64,000 bases of DNA from contig NZ_JFHE01000010.1 of the NCBI RefSeq assembly GCF_000698555.1, positions 62,001-126,000 on the forward strand, in the 5' to 3' direction. Source of the DNA: Caballeronia grimmiae (GTDB lineage: Bacteria > Pseudomonadota > Gammaproteobacteria > Burkholderiales > Burkholderiaceae). The notes under the pieces are model-generated. The model was not told the DNA's origin. It did not search any database and saw only the letters and a list, made by a program, of their open reading frames with translations. The position numbers and the translations under genes are program-made. Position 1 is the stretch's first letter, and every line of letters starts with the position of its first letter. Below, piece by piece: positions 33,148 to 43,078 of the stretch.

Positions 33148-35808
33148 TCACGCTTCGGTACGAACGGCGACCTGCCTGATCGCGGCGATCAGCCGTTCCG
33201 CAGGCACAGGCTTCGTCATATGCATCTGGAAGCCCGCCATCTGCGCGCGCAAGCGGTCTTCGGTCTGCGTGTGACCCGTCAACGCTATCGCAGGCATGCG
33301 CTGATCGAGCGATACGCGCCGGCTCGCCTCCAGTTCCCGCACGCGACGCAACACCTGATAACCGTCTTCCTCGCCAAGCACGATGTCGCATAGAAACGCA
33401 TCGGGCCACTGTTCGGTCGGCGTAGCAGCGAGCCATTCGAGTGCTTCCTTGCCCGATGCCACGAGGCGCACGCCTGCTCCCGTCGTTTCGAGCACCGCGC
33501 CGAGTGCTTCCCGCGCGGCTTCCTGATCGTCGAGGACCATCACGCAGAGGCCGTCGAGATTGCCGGTGACATCCGCTTGCGGGCTTGCCTGCCCATCGGC
33601 GTCGACGACGGGACGCAGAGGCATCATCGCGACGTACGCGAGGTGACCGTCCACATAGCCGACGGTGAACGTGCCGCCCATTTCGCTCAACGCTTGTTCG
33701 AGCTTGCGCGCCTGCTCTTGCGATAGCGGCGCTGGCTGCGCGCGGCGGCCGAGTACGCAAACACGCACCTGGTTCGCTTCACGCTCCACGCGCAATTCAA
33801 CGCGTTCGCCGCGATCCGCCGCATGTATTTCCGTGCGGCACAGGTCCGCGATCACGAGTTGCAGCACGCCCGGATCGCCGGTCACGCGCAGATCGTCTTC
33901 GGGCAGCATCGTGTAGAGATGCACGCCATGTTCGACGATCTCTTCGTGCAAGCCATCGACGACGCCCGCGATCAACGCGCCGAGATGGACCGGTTGCGCC
34001 GACACCTTGCGCTGCACTTGCGCGAGTTCGCCCTGTTGAGATTGCAGCGACCACATGCGCGCATAAACGCCGCCACGTTCGATCAGTTCCGAATGCTGCC
34101 CCTGCTCGACGATACGCCCGTGCTCCATCACGAGAATCCAGTCCGCATTGACCACGGTCGATAACCGATGCGCAATCACGATCGACGTACGCCCTTGCGC
34201 GAGTCTGTCGAGTTCGCTTTGAATCGCCCGCTCCGAGCGTGTATCGAGCGCGGAAGTCGCTTCGTCGAACACGATGATGCGCGGGTCCTTCAGGATAGCG
34301 CGCGCAATGGCGATGCGTTGCCGTTCGCCGCCAGAGAGCCGCACGCCACGCTCGCCGACGCGCGTCTCGTAGTGATCCGGCAGGCGTTCGATGAAGCTAT
34401 CGAGCTGTGCCGCACGCGCCGCGCGCACCACGTCCGCGCGCGTGGCCGACGGACGCCCATACGCGATGTTGTACGCGATCGTATCGTTGAAGAGGACGGT
34501 GTCCTGCGGCACGATGCCGATCGCTTCACGCAGGCTCTTTTGCGTGACGTGCCGGATGTCCTGACCGTCGATGGTGATAACGCCGGAAGTCGGCTGATAG
34601 AGCCTGAAAAGCAGCTTCATCAGCGTGGATTTACCCGAGCCGCTACCGCCCACGACTGCGAGCTTTTTGCCCGGATGCGCGCGAAAATCGATATCGCGCA
34701 AAATCTGACGCGCCGGATCGTAGCCGAAATCGACGTGCTTGAATTCGATCTCGCCCGCTGTAACTTCGAGCGGCTTGGCATCGACTTCATCGACATCCTC
34801 GCCGCGACGCCCGCGTGCAAGCAGTATTTCGAACATGCGTTCGACATTGACGATCGCATCGTTGGTCTCGCGAAACACGAAGCCGAGCGTATTGAGCGGC
34901 GCGCACACCTGCACGATATAAGCGTTGACCAGCACGAGATCGCCGACACTCATCGTGCCCGCCACCACGTTTTGCGCAGCCAGCAGCATGACGGCGGCAA
35001 TGCCGATCGCAATCACCGTGCTCTGCCCCACGTGCAGAATGGTCAACGCGCGCTGGTTCGCGGTGCGCGCCGTGACCCATTTGTCGAGCACCGTCGAAAG
35101 GCGCTTGCGCTCGACGTCTTCGCTCGCGAAAAGCTTCACCGTTTCATAGTTGAGCAGACTATCGACGAGACGGCTGTCCGATTGCGCTTCGAGCCGGTTC
35201 ACCGCGCGCTGAAAGCGCATGCGATAGCGCGTGAAAATCAGCGTATAGCCCGCATAGCACACGAAAGTGATGCCGATGGCGATGGTGAACGTGCGCGCAT
35301 ACTGGCTCATCATGATTGCGACGACCGTGGCGATCTCGATCAACGTCGGCACGATGGTGAAGATTGCAACGCCCAGCAGAAAGCCGATGCCATCCGCGCC
35401 CTTCTGCACGTCGCGCACGACGCCGCCCGTTTCGCGCTGCGCATGAAAACGCGCACCCATGCCGTGCAAATGTGAGAACGTACGTTCGGTGAACGATGCA
35501 ACGGTGCGCTGCGTGACGATGCTGAATATGATGTCGCGTGCTTCGTTCAGCACGTCGCCGAGATAGCGCATCAGCACGTACGTCAGGATCACGAACACCG
35601 GAAACACGGCGTTGGCCGTCGGCCGGCTGAATTCGTCGATCACATGCTTCAGCATCAGCGGGACCGACACGACGGCGAGCCGCGATGCGATCATCAGCGT
35701 GACGGCGGCAAGCGTTTGCAGGCGATACTTCCAGATCGCCTGCGCAAGATCGCTCACGATGCGGTTGCGCAGTTGCGAGCGGCTGATTTCCGTGGACGCC
35801 ATCATCAT
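33148..35808 (-). CDS. ABC exporter fused to a degenerate histidine-kinase-like segment and a response-regulator receiver domain
   Basis: About 886 residues. The exporter membrane domain (roughly 30-310, six helices) is followed by an ATPase domain with Walker A GGSGSGKST near 386, signature LSGGERQR near 493, Walker B IIVFDEAT near 512 and an H-loop in IVIAHRLST; this part resembles ATM1-type/MsbA-like exporters. Then comes a segment (about 600-720) with GDPGVLQLVIADL, like a kinase N-box region but lacking Asn and the G-boxes. The end is a receiver domain (754-880) with acidic pair LDD, phospho-acceptor Asp about 805 (LCDIVLG), Thr in ALTGHT and Lys in MTKPVP. The start is at one of three consecutive ATGs, with GGAAG upstream. 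The substrate is unknown. Confidence 0.86.
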   Translation of the reverse strand: MMMASTEISRSQLRNRIVSDLAQAIWKYRLQTLAAVTLMIASRLAVVSVPLMLKHVIDEFSRPTANAVFPVFVILTYVLMRYLGDVLNEARDIIFSIVTQRTVASFTERTFSHLHGMGARFHAQRETGGVVRDVQKGADGIGFLLGVAIFTIVPTLIEIATVVAIMMSQYARTFTIAIGITFVCYAGYTLIFTRYRMRFQRAVNRLEAQSDSRLVDSLLNYETVKLFASEDVERKRLSTVLDKWVTARTANQRALTILHVGQSTVIAIGIAAVMLLAAQNVVAGTMSVGDLVLVNAYIVQVCAPLNTLGFVFRETNDAIVNVERMFEILLARGRRGEDVDEVDAKPLEVTAGEIEFKHVDFGYDPARQILRDIDFRAHPGKKLAVVGGSGSGKSTLMKLLFRLYQPTSGVITIDGQDIRHVTQKSLREAIGIVPQDTVLFNDTIAYNIAYGRPSATRADVVRAARAAQLDSFIERLPDHYETRVGERGVRLSGGERQRIAIARAILKDPRIIVFDEATSALDTRSERAIQSELDRLAQGRTSIVIAHRLSTVVNADWILVMEHGRIVEQGQHSELIERGGVYARMWSLQSQQGELAQVQRKVSAQPVHLGALIAGVVDGLHEEIVEHGVHLYTMLPEDDLRVTGDPGVLQLVIADLCRTEIHAADRGERVELRVEREANQVRVCVLGRRAQPAPLSQEQARKLEQALSEMGGTFTVGYVDGHLAYVAMMPLRPVVDADGQASPQADVTGNLDGLCVMVLDDQEAAREALGAVLETTGAGVRLVASGKEALEWLAATPTEQWPDAFLCDIVLGEEDGYQVLRRVRELEASRRVSLDQRMPAIALTGHTQTEDRLRAQMAGFQMHMTKPVPAERLIAAIRQVAVRTEA

Positions 35809-35901
35809 GTGCGTGCTTCCATTGTCGATTTTCCCGATGCAGGCAACGTGAGATGCGGCAGCAAATGCCGCGCCCGCATTCCAGGCGAGCAACGGTTACG
35901 C

Positions 35902-38277
35902 TCAGAACAGCTCTTGCTGTCCCGACATCAACGCGGCGAAATCGTCGCGCATGAAAGGCAGGATGCCATCCGCCACGGGCTGCAGCTGCTTGCTCACGTA
36001 ATGCTCGTAGTCGATCGGTGCGGAACGCGCTTCGACCGGCTCGGGACCGCCGAGCGTCATCACATAGCTTATCCATCCGCCGTTCTGATATTGCAACGGG
36101 CGGCCCTGCCGTGCGTTGAACTCGTCGGCGCTGCGCGCAGCGCGCACATGCGGCGGCACGTTGCGTTGATACTCGGCGAGGCTGCGGCGAAGGCGCTTGC
36201 GATAGATCAGCAGCGCATCCAGTTCGCCGCGCCGCGTGCGGTCGACGTAATCGCGCACGTAGTCCGCATACGGCTCGCCCTTGAAGATGCGCATATAAAG
36301 CTCTTGCTGAAAACGCTGCGCGAGCGGGGTCCAGTCCGTGCGTACCGTCTCAAGCCCTTTATAGATGATTTCTTCGCTGCCGTCCGCACGTTGCGTGAGA
36401 CCGGCGTAACGCTTCTTGCTGCCCTCTTCCGTGCCGCGGATCGTCGGCATCAGAAAGCGCGTGAAGTGCGTTTCGAATTGCAGTTCGAGCGCGCTTTCGA
36501 GTCCGAATGTTTCATGCAGATGCTTGCGCCAGTAGTCGTTCACGTAATCGACGAGCGCGCGGCCGATGCGCGCGGCGTCGGCTTCATCGCGTGCGCGGCG
36601 CAGCCAGACGAAGGTCGAATCCGTGTCGCCGTAAATCACGCCATAACCTCGCGCTTCAATCAGTTCGCGCGTGCGATGCATGATTTCATGGCCGCGCATG
36701 GTGATCGACGACGCGAGGCGCGGATCGAAGAAGCGGCATCCGCTCGATCCCAGCACGCCATAGAACGAATTCATGATGATCTTGAGCGCCTGCGAAAGCG
36801 GCTTGTTGCGCTGACGCTTCGCAGCCTCGCGCCCCTGCCATACCTGCTCGACGATCGCGGGCAGGCAATGCTTGTCGCGCGAAAACAGCGCGCCGCGAAA
36901 GCCGGGCACGGTGCGTGTCGCATCCGTTTCGCTCATGCCTTGCGCGAGACCAACGGGATCGATCAGGAAGGTGCGGATGATGGACGGATACAGGCTCTTG
37001 TAATCGAGCACGAGCACCGAGTCATAGAGACCGGGCCGCGAGGCCATGACGAAGCCGCCAGGGCTCGCTTCTTCCGGTACGTCGCCGAGATTCGGCGCGA
37101 CGTAGCCAAGCCGATGCATGCGCGGCATATACAGATGCGTGAACGCGGCCACCGATCCGCCGCTACGATCGACCGCCAGTCCCGTGACGGTCGCGCGTTC
37201 GAGCAGGAACGGCAGCAGTTCCGTCTTCTCGAAGACCTTCGTAACCAGTTCGCAATCGGTCAGGTTGTAATGCGCAAGCGCGGGCTTGTCCTCCTGAAAG
37301 CGCCGCTCGATCTCGTCCATGCGGGCATAGGGACTGTCGATCGCCTTGCCTTCGCCGAGCAGGGACTGCGATACGTATTCGAGACTGAAAGACGGAAAAT
37401 TCCACGTCGCCGAACGCAACGCTTCGATGCCGTCGATCACGAGCCGTCCTGCAATCGACACGAAGAAATGGTTGCGCTTCATGCCGTGCTCGCGCCATTC
37501 GACGACGCTGCCATCCCGGCCTAATGCAAGCGGCACGCCGTAATCGTCGGCATGTTTCTGCAGCACGCGCAAATCGAACTGCACGACGTTCCAGCCGATG
37601 ATCGCATCTGGGTCGTGTTGCACTATCCACGCGTTGAAACGCTGCAACATCTCGGCGCGGGTCGCGCAATAGTCGAGAGCGAAATCGCGTTCGGCTTCGG
37701 TATCGCCATTCGGCGGTCCGAGCATGAAAACCTGACGCGCGCCGCAGCCTTCGAGCGCAATCGAATAGAGCGCGCCCTTGGCACTGGTTTCGATATCGAG
37801 TGAGACGAGCTTCAGCGACGGACGATAAGCGGCAGCAGGCTTCAGTTCGCTATGAACGACACCGCCGCTTGCTTCGCCATCGAATGAAACGGGCGCGGTG
37901 ATGAAGCGCTCCATCAGATAGCGTTCGGTCGGGCGGATATCGGCTTCGAAGACATTGACGCCCGCATTCTTCAGTGTCTTTTCGAGCCCGAGCAACTGGC
38001 GATACTGAGGGCAATACAGCCCAAGCACCGGCTTCCGACGAAAGTCCTTGAGCGGCAGTTCACGCAGTTGCGCATCGCGCACAGTGCGAACGAGCGGCTC
38101 GGCTCGCTCGCGATCTTCCGCGCGAATGAATGCAACTGGCGTTTGTGGGGCAATGCGGATCTTGCGCGGGCCGTCATCGGTGGCGAGCCAGAACTCGACC
38201 TCCGTGCCGGTTGCCGTATCGCGCCAATGACGCGTCAGCAAGAAGCCTTGCTTTGATGTCTGTGCGGCCTGAGCCAA
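35902..38277 (-). CDS. polB: DNA polymerase II
   Basis: A 791-residue family B polymerase, close to the 783 residues of the E. coli enzyme and aligning from the first residues ([11 protein letters not shown]). The 3'-5' exonuclease has SLDIETS. The polymerase active site has [13 protein letters not shown] (motif A) and YGDTDSTF (motif C), with the KxxxNSFYG element between. It starts at a TTG, with AAGGA upstream. It is the SOS-type restart/translesion polymerase. The ABC-REC gene follows after 93 nt on the same strand. Confidence 0.96.
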   Translation of the reverse strand: MAQAAQTSKQGFLLTRHWRDTATGTEVEFWLATDDGPRKIRIAPQTPVAFIRAEDRERAEPLVRTVRDAQLRELPLKDFRRKPVLGLYCPQYRQLLGLEKTLKNAGVNVFEADIRPTERYLMERFITAPVSFDGEASGGVVHSELKPAAAYRPSLKLVSLDIETSAKGALYSIALEGCGARQVFMLGPPNGDTEAERDFALDYCATRAEMLQRFNAWIVQHDPDAIIGWNVVQFDLRVLQKHADDYGVPLALGRDGSVVEWREHGMKRNHFFVSIAGRLVIDGIEALRSATWNFPSFSLEYVSQSLLGEGKAIDSPYARMDEIERRFQEDKPALAHYNLTDCELVTKVFEKTELLPFLLERATVTGLAVDRSGGSVAAFTHLYMPRMHRLGYVAPNLGDVPEEASPGGFVMASRPGLYDSVLVLDYKSLYPSIIRTFLIDPVGLAQGMSETDATRTVPGFRGALFSRDKHCLPAIVEQVWQGREAAKRQRNKPLSQALKIIMNSFYGVLGSSGCRFFDPRLASSITMRGHEIMHRTRELIEARGYGVIYGDTDSTFVWLRRARDEADAARIGRALVDYVNDYWRKHLHETFGLESALELQFETHFTRFLMPTIRGTEEGSKKRYAGLTQRADGSEEIIYKGLETVRTDWTPLAQRFQQELYMRIFKGEPYADYVRDYVDRTRRGELDALLIYRKRLRRSLAEYQRNVPPHVRAARSADEFNARQGRPLQYQNGGWISYVMTLGGPEPVEARSAPIDYEHYVSKQLQPVADGILPFMRDDFAALMSGQQELF

Positions 38278-38371
38278 GGCGTTTCCTTCGATAGCGCGTG
38301 CTGTCGAAGCATTTTACTTGGGGCCGGAAGATGTCTGCTCCGCGCACGAATGGCGCGTTGCAAAGAGAACT

Positions 38372-38444
38372 AAAAAACGGTAGCGGCATGCCGGTCGTCC
38401 ACCATCCAGCGGATGGCCCTCGCTGGGCGACCGGCGCCGCTACC
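38372..38444 (-). terminator. Intrinsic terminator of flhDC
   Basis: A long stem: GGTAGCGGC (38379-38387) plus GCCGGTCG (38390-38397) pair with CGACCGGC (38428-38435) plus GCCGCTACC (38436-38444), with a 2-nt bulge. On the minus strand it is followed by six T residues (complement of 38372-38377). It lies 3-68 nt after the flhC stop. Confidence 0.85.
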
Positions 38445-38446
38445 GC

Positions 38447-39118
38447 CTAAGCAGCCTGTGCGACCAGGCTCGCGCGCTGCGACTGCATAGCCGCAACGTT
38501 CTCGAGTGCGATCTGCTCCAGATGATCCGGCGCTTGCGGCACTTCGTTCTTGATGGACACACCCTCCAGAGCGGCTTCTTGAACGGCCTGTTTCGCGGCC
38601 GCCGCTTTCTTGGTCTTCCCCGCGCGTGACGGCGGCTGGCAGGCCCCGCACACCACGTTGTTCTGCAAATCATGCTTGTGTGCGACAAACTTCCCGGTAC
38701 AGCGGCAGCAGGGCGTCATCTGCAGCATGCCCGCGTCGAAGAAGCGCACAAGAGTCCAGGCCCGCGTAAGATCGAGTACCGCCTCGGCGCCGCTATGCTT
38801 GCAGTGCTCGAGATACAGCCGATACCCCTTGGTCAACGCATCGAGATGCGAACAACCGGCTTCGTTCTTGAGGAACGTATAGGTGTTGTAGAAAAGCGAT
38901 GCGTGGATGTTGGCCAGCCACGTCATGTACCAGTCCGCCGAAAACGGCAGCATGCCCTTGGGCGGCGATACACCCTTCACTTCGCGATACAGACGGATCA
39001 TGCGGTCGCGCGAGAGCGTCAGTTCACTCTCCAGCACTTGCATGCGCGCGCCAAGCTCGATCAGCGCGATGGCGCGGAATACTTCCTGGGCGTCTTCGGT
39101 GAGGCTCTTCTTAAGCAT
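38447..39118 (-). CDS. flhC: Flagellar master regulator FlhC
   Basis: A 223-residue partner of FlhD in the FlhD4C2 activator of class II flagellar genes. Conserved blocks include LIELGARMQVLESELTLSRDRMIRLYREV and the SPPKGMLPFSADWYMTWLANIHAS segment. The zinc-binding cysteines are present as CCRC and CGAC. I place the start at the ATG of 39116-39118, which has GGAG six nt upstream; a GTG six codons earlier directly follows the flhD stop and is possible. The C-terminal about 40 residues after the zinc site form the Lys/Ala-rich tail seen in beta-proteobacterial FlhC. Confidence 0.95.
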   Translation of the reverse strand: MLKKSLTEDAQEVFRAIALIELGARMQVLESELTLSRDRMIRLYREVKGVSPPKGMLPFSADWYMTWLANIHASLFYNTYTFLKNEAGCSHLDALTKGYRLYLEHCKHSGAEAVLDLTRAWTLVRFFDAGMLQMTPCCRCTGKFVAHKHDLQNNVVCGACQPPSRAGKTKKAAAAKQAVQEAALEGVSIKNEVPQAPDHLEQIALENVAAMQSQRASLVAQAA

Positions 39119-39136
39119 GGCTCGCTCCGTCATCAC

Positions 39137-39454
39137 TTAAGCGAACTGTTCAGCCGGCTGGCCAGCCAGCAGGATTGCTGCATGCGTCGGCGCGATGTCG
39201 GCGTTCTTCGCCGGCTGCGTCAGTGCCGACAGCATCGTGTGATCGTTGAAGCGGAAAGCGCACAGCAGGTTGTCGGATTGCGCGAGCTTGACGACCTGTG
39301 CGAGCGTGAGCCCGGACAGCAAGTCAGCCAGTTCCTTCGACAGCCCGAGCCGGAACATGCCGATGGCCCGGTCCTCGCGCAGCAGACGCTGAGCGAGCAT
39401 GATGTAAGACAAGTTGATTTCCCGGATTGATTCCAGCGTTTCGCGACCGTTCAT
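39137..39454 (-). CDS. flhD: Flagellar master regulator FlhD
   Basis: 105 residues. The sequence LESIREINLSYIMLAQRLLREDRAIGMFRLGLS is the typical FlhD dimer helix region, followed by an HTH-like LADLLSGLTLAQVVKLAQS. It forms a complex with FlhC, whose gene starts 18 nt downstream. It is the first gene of the flhDC operon, preceded by a long leader. No other flagellar or chemotaxis gene is in the window. Confidence 0.95.
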   Translation of the reverse strand: MNGRETLESIREINLSYIMLAQRLLREDRAIGMFRLGLSKELADLLSGLTLAQVVKLAQSDNLLCAFRFNDHTMLSALTQPAKNADIAPTHAAILLAGQPAEQFA

Positions 39455-40254
39455 GGTTGCTGCTTCCAGTAAATCCCCGAATATCCCGCCGGCTTGTTGC
39501 CGCTTTCTTTTTTATTCCGTCGCCGTGCCGGTTTGGACCGGCTACGTACTTTGATACAGCCGTTACAACTCGTAACAAACTCTGTGAAACGGATTCTAAG
39601 TACGGCCTGAAACGAACGCAAGCCCATCTCAATAATATTTTGTTGCAAACAACACTTCGACTCGGTAAGTTTTGGACCTGCAAAATTGACCGCGTCGTTT
39701 TGTAGGATGATGGGACTTTCAGGACGGCGCGATACAGGCTGGTTTTTGATGGGAGTAATCGCCTGACGCCCGCATCAACGGGCGATTGCGGGATTCCGTT
39801 GACACGTTTCGCGGGTATTTTCGAGAGGTATATCGACGGTAAAAAACAGGTAAAAACGCCGTGAAAACCTGTTTTACCGATTAACGGGAGATGGCGCAAT
39901 TTTTTCGCTGTGCACGTTACATGTGTCCCATGCCGAGCGTTTCGGCAGACTCCGTGCATTCGAACGCCGCTTCGCCATACATGACGATTTCATGTGCGAG
40001 GCGGCTGCCCCCCAGTTACAAATTCCGAATGGCGGGCGCAAAGCCGCGTTGCGCGGCAGCGGTTCAGCAAAATGTGCGTCGTGCGCTTGTTCAGCTAGAC
40101 GAGCCGGAAGCGGGAAATTGCGGTGAACTGGGCCTGACGCGGGTACGCTGAGCGCCGGCAACGCGCCGATACCGGCAGCGATCCAAGCGTGTCTGCAAGA
40201 CGTTCACGGCCCGTACGAACCGCGCCGTTCTATCAAACGGCGCGGTCCATCGAC
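39455..40254 (-). promoter_or_regulatory. flhDC upstream region (long, AT-richer)
   Basis: About 800 bp without a convincing gene. The part next to flhD is clearly AT-richer than its surroundings, as usual for flhDC control regions that bind many regulators. I see a dyad GTTACAACTCGTAAC at 39562-39576 with T-N11-A geometry. A possible promoter TTGTTA/TATCAA overlaps it on the minus strand. A terminator-like hairpin lies at 39843-39875. Confidence 0.45.
39843..39875. terminator. Hairpin with flanking A/T runs upstream of flhDC
   Basis: AAAACAGGT (39843-39851) pairs with ACCTGTTTT (39867-39875) around a 15-nt loop. A runs of A before and TTTT after make it a terminator candidate in both directions. 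No gene ending here is evident. Confidence 0.4.
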
Positions 40255-42792
40255 TCACGTCCCGCTCTGCGCGCCGCGCGGCGGCGGCGCGCTCGACGCG
40301 GCATCGTTGCCGGCGGCCGCTTCGTTCGTCGGATGCTGCGCCGCCTTCGACGGCTCAGCGCGCTGATCCGCGCCCGCCTTCTCGCTGTCGTCCTGGATGT
40401 CCAGTGTCGAATCCTGCCCGGTGCCGTTGACGATCACGAAATTGCGCTGCGGATTCGCGATCTCGATGCCGCGCGCCGTGAACTCGTTCAGGATGCGGCG
40501 GTTGAACTCACGCTGCACCGGCCAGCGCGAGCTATCCCGGCACTGGATCTGGCCGGCGAGCGTGACGGTCGAACCGTCGACGGCGTCGACGCCCCAGAAG
40601 CTGAAGTCGGACAAGATGCCGTCGCGGAACGCTTCGTCCTCGCGCAGCGCCGCGCCGATTTCCTTGAGCGTCGAAATGGCGAGATCGACGTCCTGGCCAA
40701 GCGCGATCGACACACGCACCGCCGCATTGCCGATGCCGCGATTGGTGTTGTTCACCGTCGTCACCGAGCTGAACGGCACCGTGTAGAGCGAGCCGTCACC
40801 GCCACGCAGGCGTACCGTGCGGATCGACAGATACTCGACCGTTCCCGAAACGCCCGAAACCGTCACCCAGTCGCCGACCTGCATCGCGTTTTCCATCAAC
40901 AGGAAAATGCCGGTGATGAAATCCTGCACGAGCTTTTGGGAGCCGAAGCCAAGCGCCACGCCGAAGATGCTGGCGCTCGCGAGCAGCGGCGCCGTGTTCA
41001 CGCCGATCTCCGAGAGACCGGTCAGCACGACCACCATCGCGATGATGATGAACAGACCGGTACGCATCATCGGCAGGAGCGTGCGCAGGCGGGCCGCGCG
41101 CACGCGATCGCCGGTTGTGTTCCACTGCTCCAGACGCCGTTCGACGAACACGTTGGCCGATTCCCACACGAGCACCGCGAACACGGCGGCGACCGCGATC
41201 GTCAGCAGTGCAGACGCGAGCCGGTTGCCAACCCCGCCCGAGGTGAAGAAGCGCAAGATGTGCACGCCCCACACTTCGAGCAGGGCGATCACGGTCGCCA
41301 CGCCGATCACCGTCTGCACGATGCGGCGCAGCGCCGGGTAGTAGCGGTACGCGTGCCGATGCGCAATGGACTTGCTGGCGAAGTCCTCTTCGTCGTTATC
41401 GCGGAAGAGGCGTCCGAGCGCACCGAACGCGACGATGGCCGCGACGCGCGACACGACGAGCACCAGCAGCGACACGCCGCCCAGATGGAACAGCGTCGCG
41501 TAGCCGTTCTCCACGCCGAGCGCCCATACGAACCACATCGCCATCACGAAGAAGATCGCGACGCCGGCCCACACATCCGCGACCCAACTGCCGACGAGCG
41601 CCACCGAGCGATGCGCCGACATGCGCTGGCGAATGCTCTCGCCCACGACATTGCGCGATTCGAAGATGACCCACGCGATCATCACATGCACGACGAGCGT
41701 CACGATCTTGAGGATCGCGATATGCGCCGCATCGGACAACCCGAGCGGCTCGCAGCCGTTCGCGAACGCAATGCCCGCCCCGCCGACGATCACGATGCGG
41801 CGCAGCCAGCGCGTTGTGTAAATGGCGTACTGGTCGCGCATCTGGATCAGGCGCAGTCCGCGCGCACGCGGTGCGACGAGGAACGTGCAGACGATCATCA
41901 CGGCGCGGCAAACCAGGTAAACGTCGATGAGCGCGCCTGCGACGTGCGCTTCGGTCGTGTTGTCGTCGATGAAGATGGACATCAGGATCGCCACCGCGCC
42001 CATGAACGCGCCGAGCGGAATCACGTTGTAGAGCAGATACAAAAGCGCGTTCGGCAGGCGCTGCAGCAAGGTCCAGTGATGCGCGGCGTGACGCTTTCCG
42101 CGCGCCGCGTCGACCTTGCGCTCGGCGACGTGCATCGCGACTTCATCGCCGGTGCGCTGCGCCGTGTCTTCGGCGCGCTCGGCCGCGCGTTGTTCGTGCA
42201 CGAGTTGCGGCTCGTTCGCTTTGGTATCCGCGATTCCACGTGCCGCGACCTTCTCGCGCGGTTTGCGCAGGAGCCTCGACGCGAAGAATTCGATCAGCAG
42301 CGCAGGCACGAGCGACAACAGGACGGTCCATACGACGTGGACCAATAGCGCGCGTTCCTGCTCCGTGTTGATGCGGTCACGCCACCAGTACACGACCGAG
42401 CGTACGTTGAGCAACGCGCTCGCCGAGTGCCGCAGACCGGCGCCGAAATGCACCAGCCAGTTGCCCGCCTGACGCGATAATTGCGACGCGAGTCCGTTCG
42501 CGGTCAATGAATTGGCGAGCACGCCGGAAGCACCTGATGCCGGCGCTGCCGCCGATGCCGGCTGCGCTGCGCTCGCGGGTGCGGCCAGCGCGCCGGCTGC
42601 GGCGACGGCACGCAACGTGTCGGCGACTTGCGCGCGGCGTTGCGGATCGTTGAGCACCGAGAGCGCATCGCGGGCTTGCTGCGGCGTCAGCGCGACAGCG
42701 GGCTGCGAGGCCGGTTGCGATGTGGCTGCGTTGGCTTGTTGAAAGTTGATCGCGACGACGATCAGATAGAAAGCAAGAAATAGTTTGCGCAT
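40255..42792 (-). CDS. Large mechanosensitive channel of the MscS family
   Basis: About 845 residues. A signal peptide-like start (MRKLFLAFYLIVVAINFQQANA) and an Ala/Pro/Ser-rich periplasmic region precede roughly ten membrane segments. The MscS core is near residues 570-770, with the pore-lining helix around LLASASIFGVALGFGSQKLVQDFITGIFLLMEN and the beta domain VGDWVTVSGVSGTVEYLSIRTVRLRG. The C-terminus is a charged low-complexity tail. Such long members (MscK/YbdG-like) release solutes on hypo-osmotic shock. The start is not certain; an ATG 27 codons upstream is possible. Confidence 0.88.
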   Translation of the reverse strand: MRKLFLAFYLIVVAINFQQANAATSQPASQPAVALTPQQARDALSVLNDPQRRAQVADTLRAVAAAGALAAPASAAQPASAAAPASGASGVLANSLTANGLASQLSRQAGNWLVHFGAGLRHSASALLNVRSVVYWWRDRINTEQERALLVHVVWTVLLSLVPALLIEFFASRLLRKPREKVAARGIADTKANEPQLVHEQRAAERAEDTAQRTGDEVAMHVAERKVDAARGKRHAAHHWTLLQRLPNALLYLLYNVIPLGAFMGAVAILMSIFIDDNTTEAHVAGALIDVYLVCRAVMIVCTFLVAPRARGLRLIQMRDQYAIYTTRWLRRIVIVGGAGIAFANGCEPLGLSDAAHIAILKIVTLVVHVMIAWVIFESRNVVGESIRQRMSAHRSVALVGSWVADVWAGVAIFFVMAMWFVWALGVENGYATLFHLGGVSLLVLVVSRVAAIVAFGALGRLFRDNDEEDFASKSIAHRHAYRYYPALRRIVQTVIGVATVIALLEVWGVHILRFFTSGGVGNRLASALLTIAVAAVFAVLVWESANVFVERRLEQWNTTGDRVRAARLRTLLPMMRTGLFIIIAMVVVLTGLSEIGVNTAPLLASASIFGVALGFGSQKLVQDFITGIFLLMENAMQVGDWVTVSGVSGTVEYLSIRTVRLRGGDGSLYTVPFSSVTTVNNTNRGIGNAAVRVSIALGQDVDLAISTLKEIGAALREDEAFRDGILSDFSFWGVDAVDGSTVTLAGQIQCRDSSRWPVQREFNRRILNEFTARGIEIANPQRNFVIVNGTGQDSTLDIQDDSEKAGADQRAEPSKAAQHPTNEAAAGNDAASSAPPPRGAQSGT

Positions 42793-43078
42793 GGGTCGGA
42801 TGAAGATCTCGAAATTTCGGGGACTCGATGCGAGGGGGTGCATGCTGCAGGCTAACGCGATGGGTGTCGCCATGCACGGAGGCGCTTTCGCGCGAACTCC
42901 GGGTGCGCTTCTGTAAGGGTCAACTTGATTGAAGGCTCATCGTGCGGTGCACGAGGCGGCCAGTGACCGCTCGTGTCGGTATAGCACTAACCGCACCTGG
43001 GCGCTGGATCGCGCCGGTTCATTGGAAGGCCCCGATCGGGGCCGAAGCACGAAACGCTGAGACGACGTTGCGGAACAT

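Noticed and set aside
40189..42348. Very long + strand open frame opposite the MscS gene
   Set aside because: Arg/His-rich antisense frame caused by GC-rich codon use of the real minus-strand channel gene. No domain, and the minus-strand product has clear MscS motifs.
43028..43043. Perfect palindrome GGCCCCGATCGGGGCC downstream of the CDF gene
   Set aside because: No T run on either strand and no partner site; could be a weak terminator or nothing.
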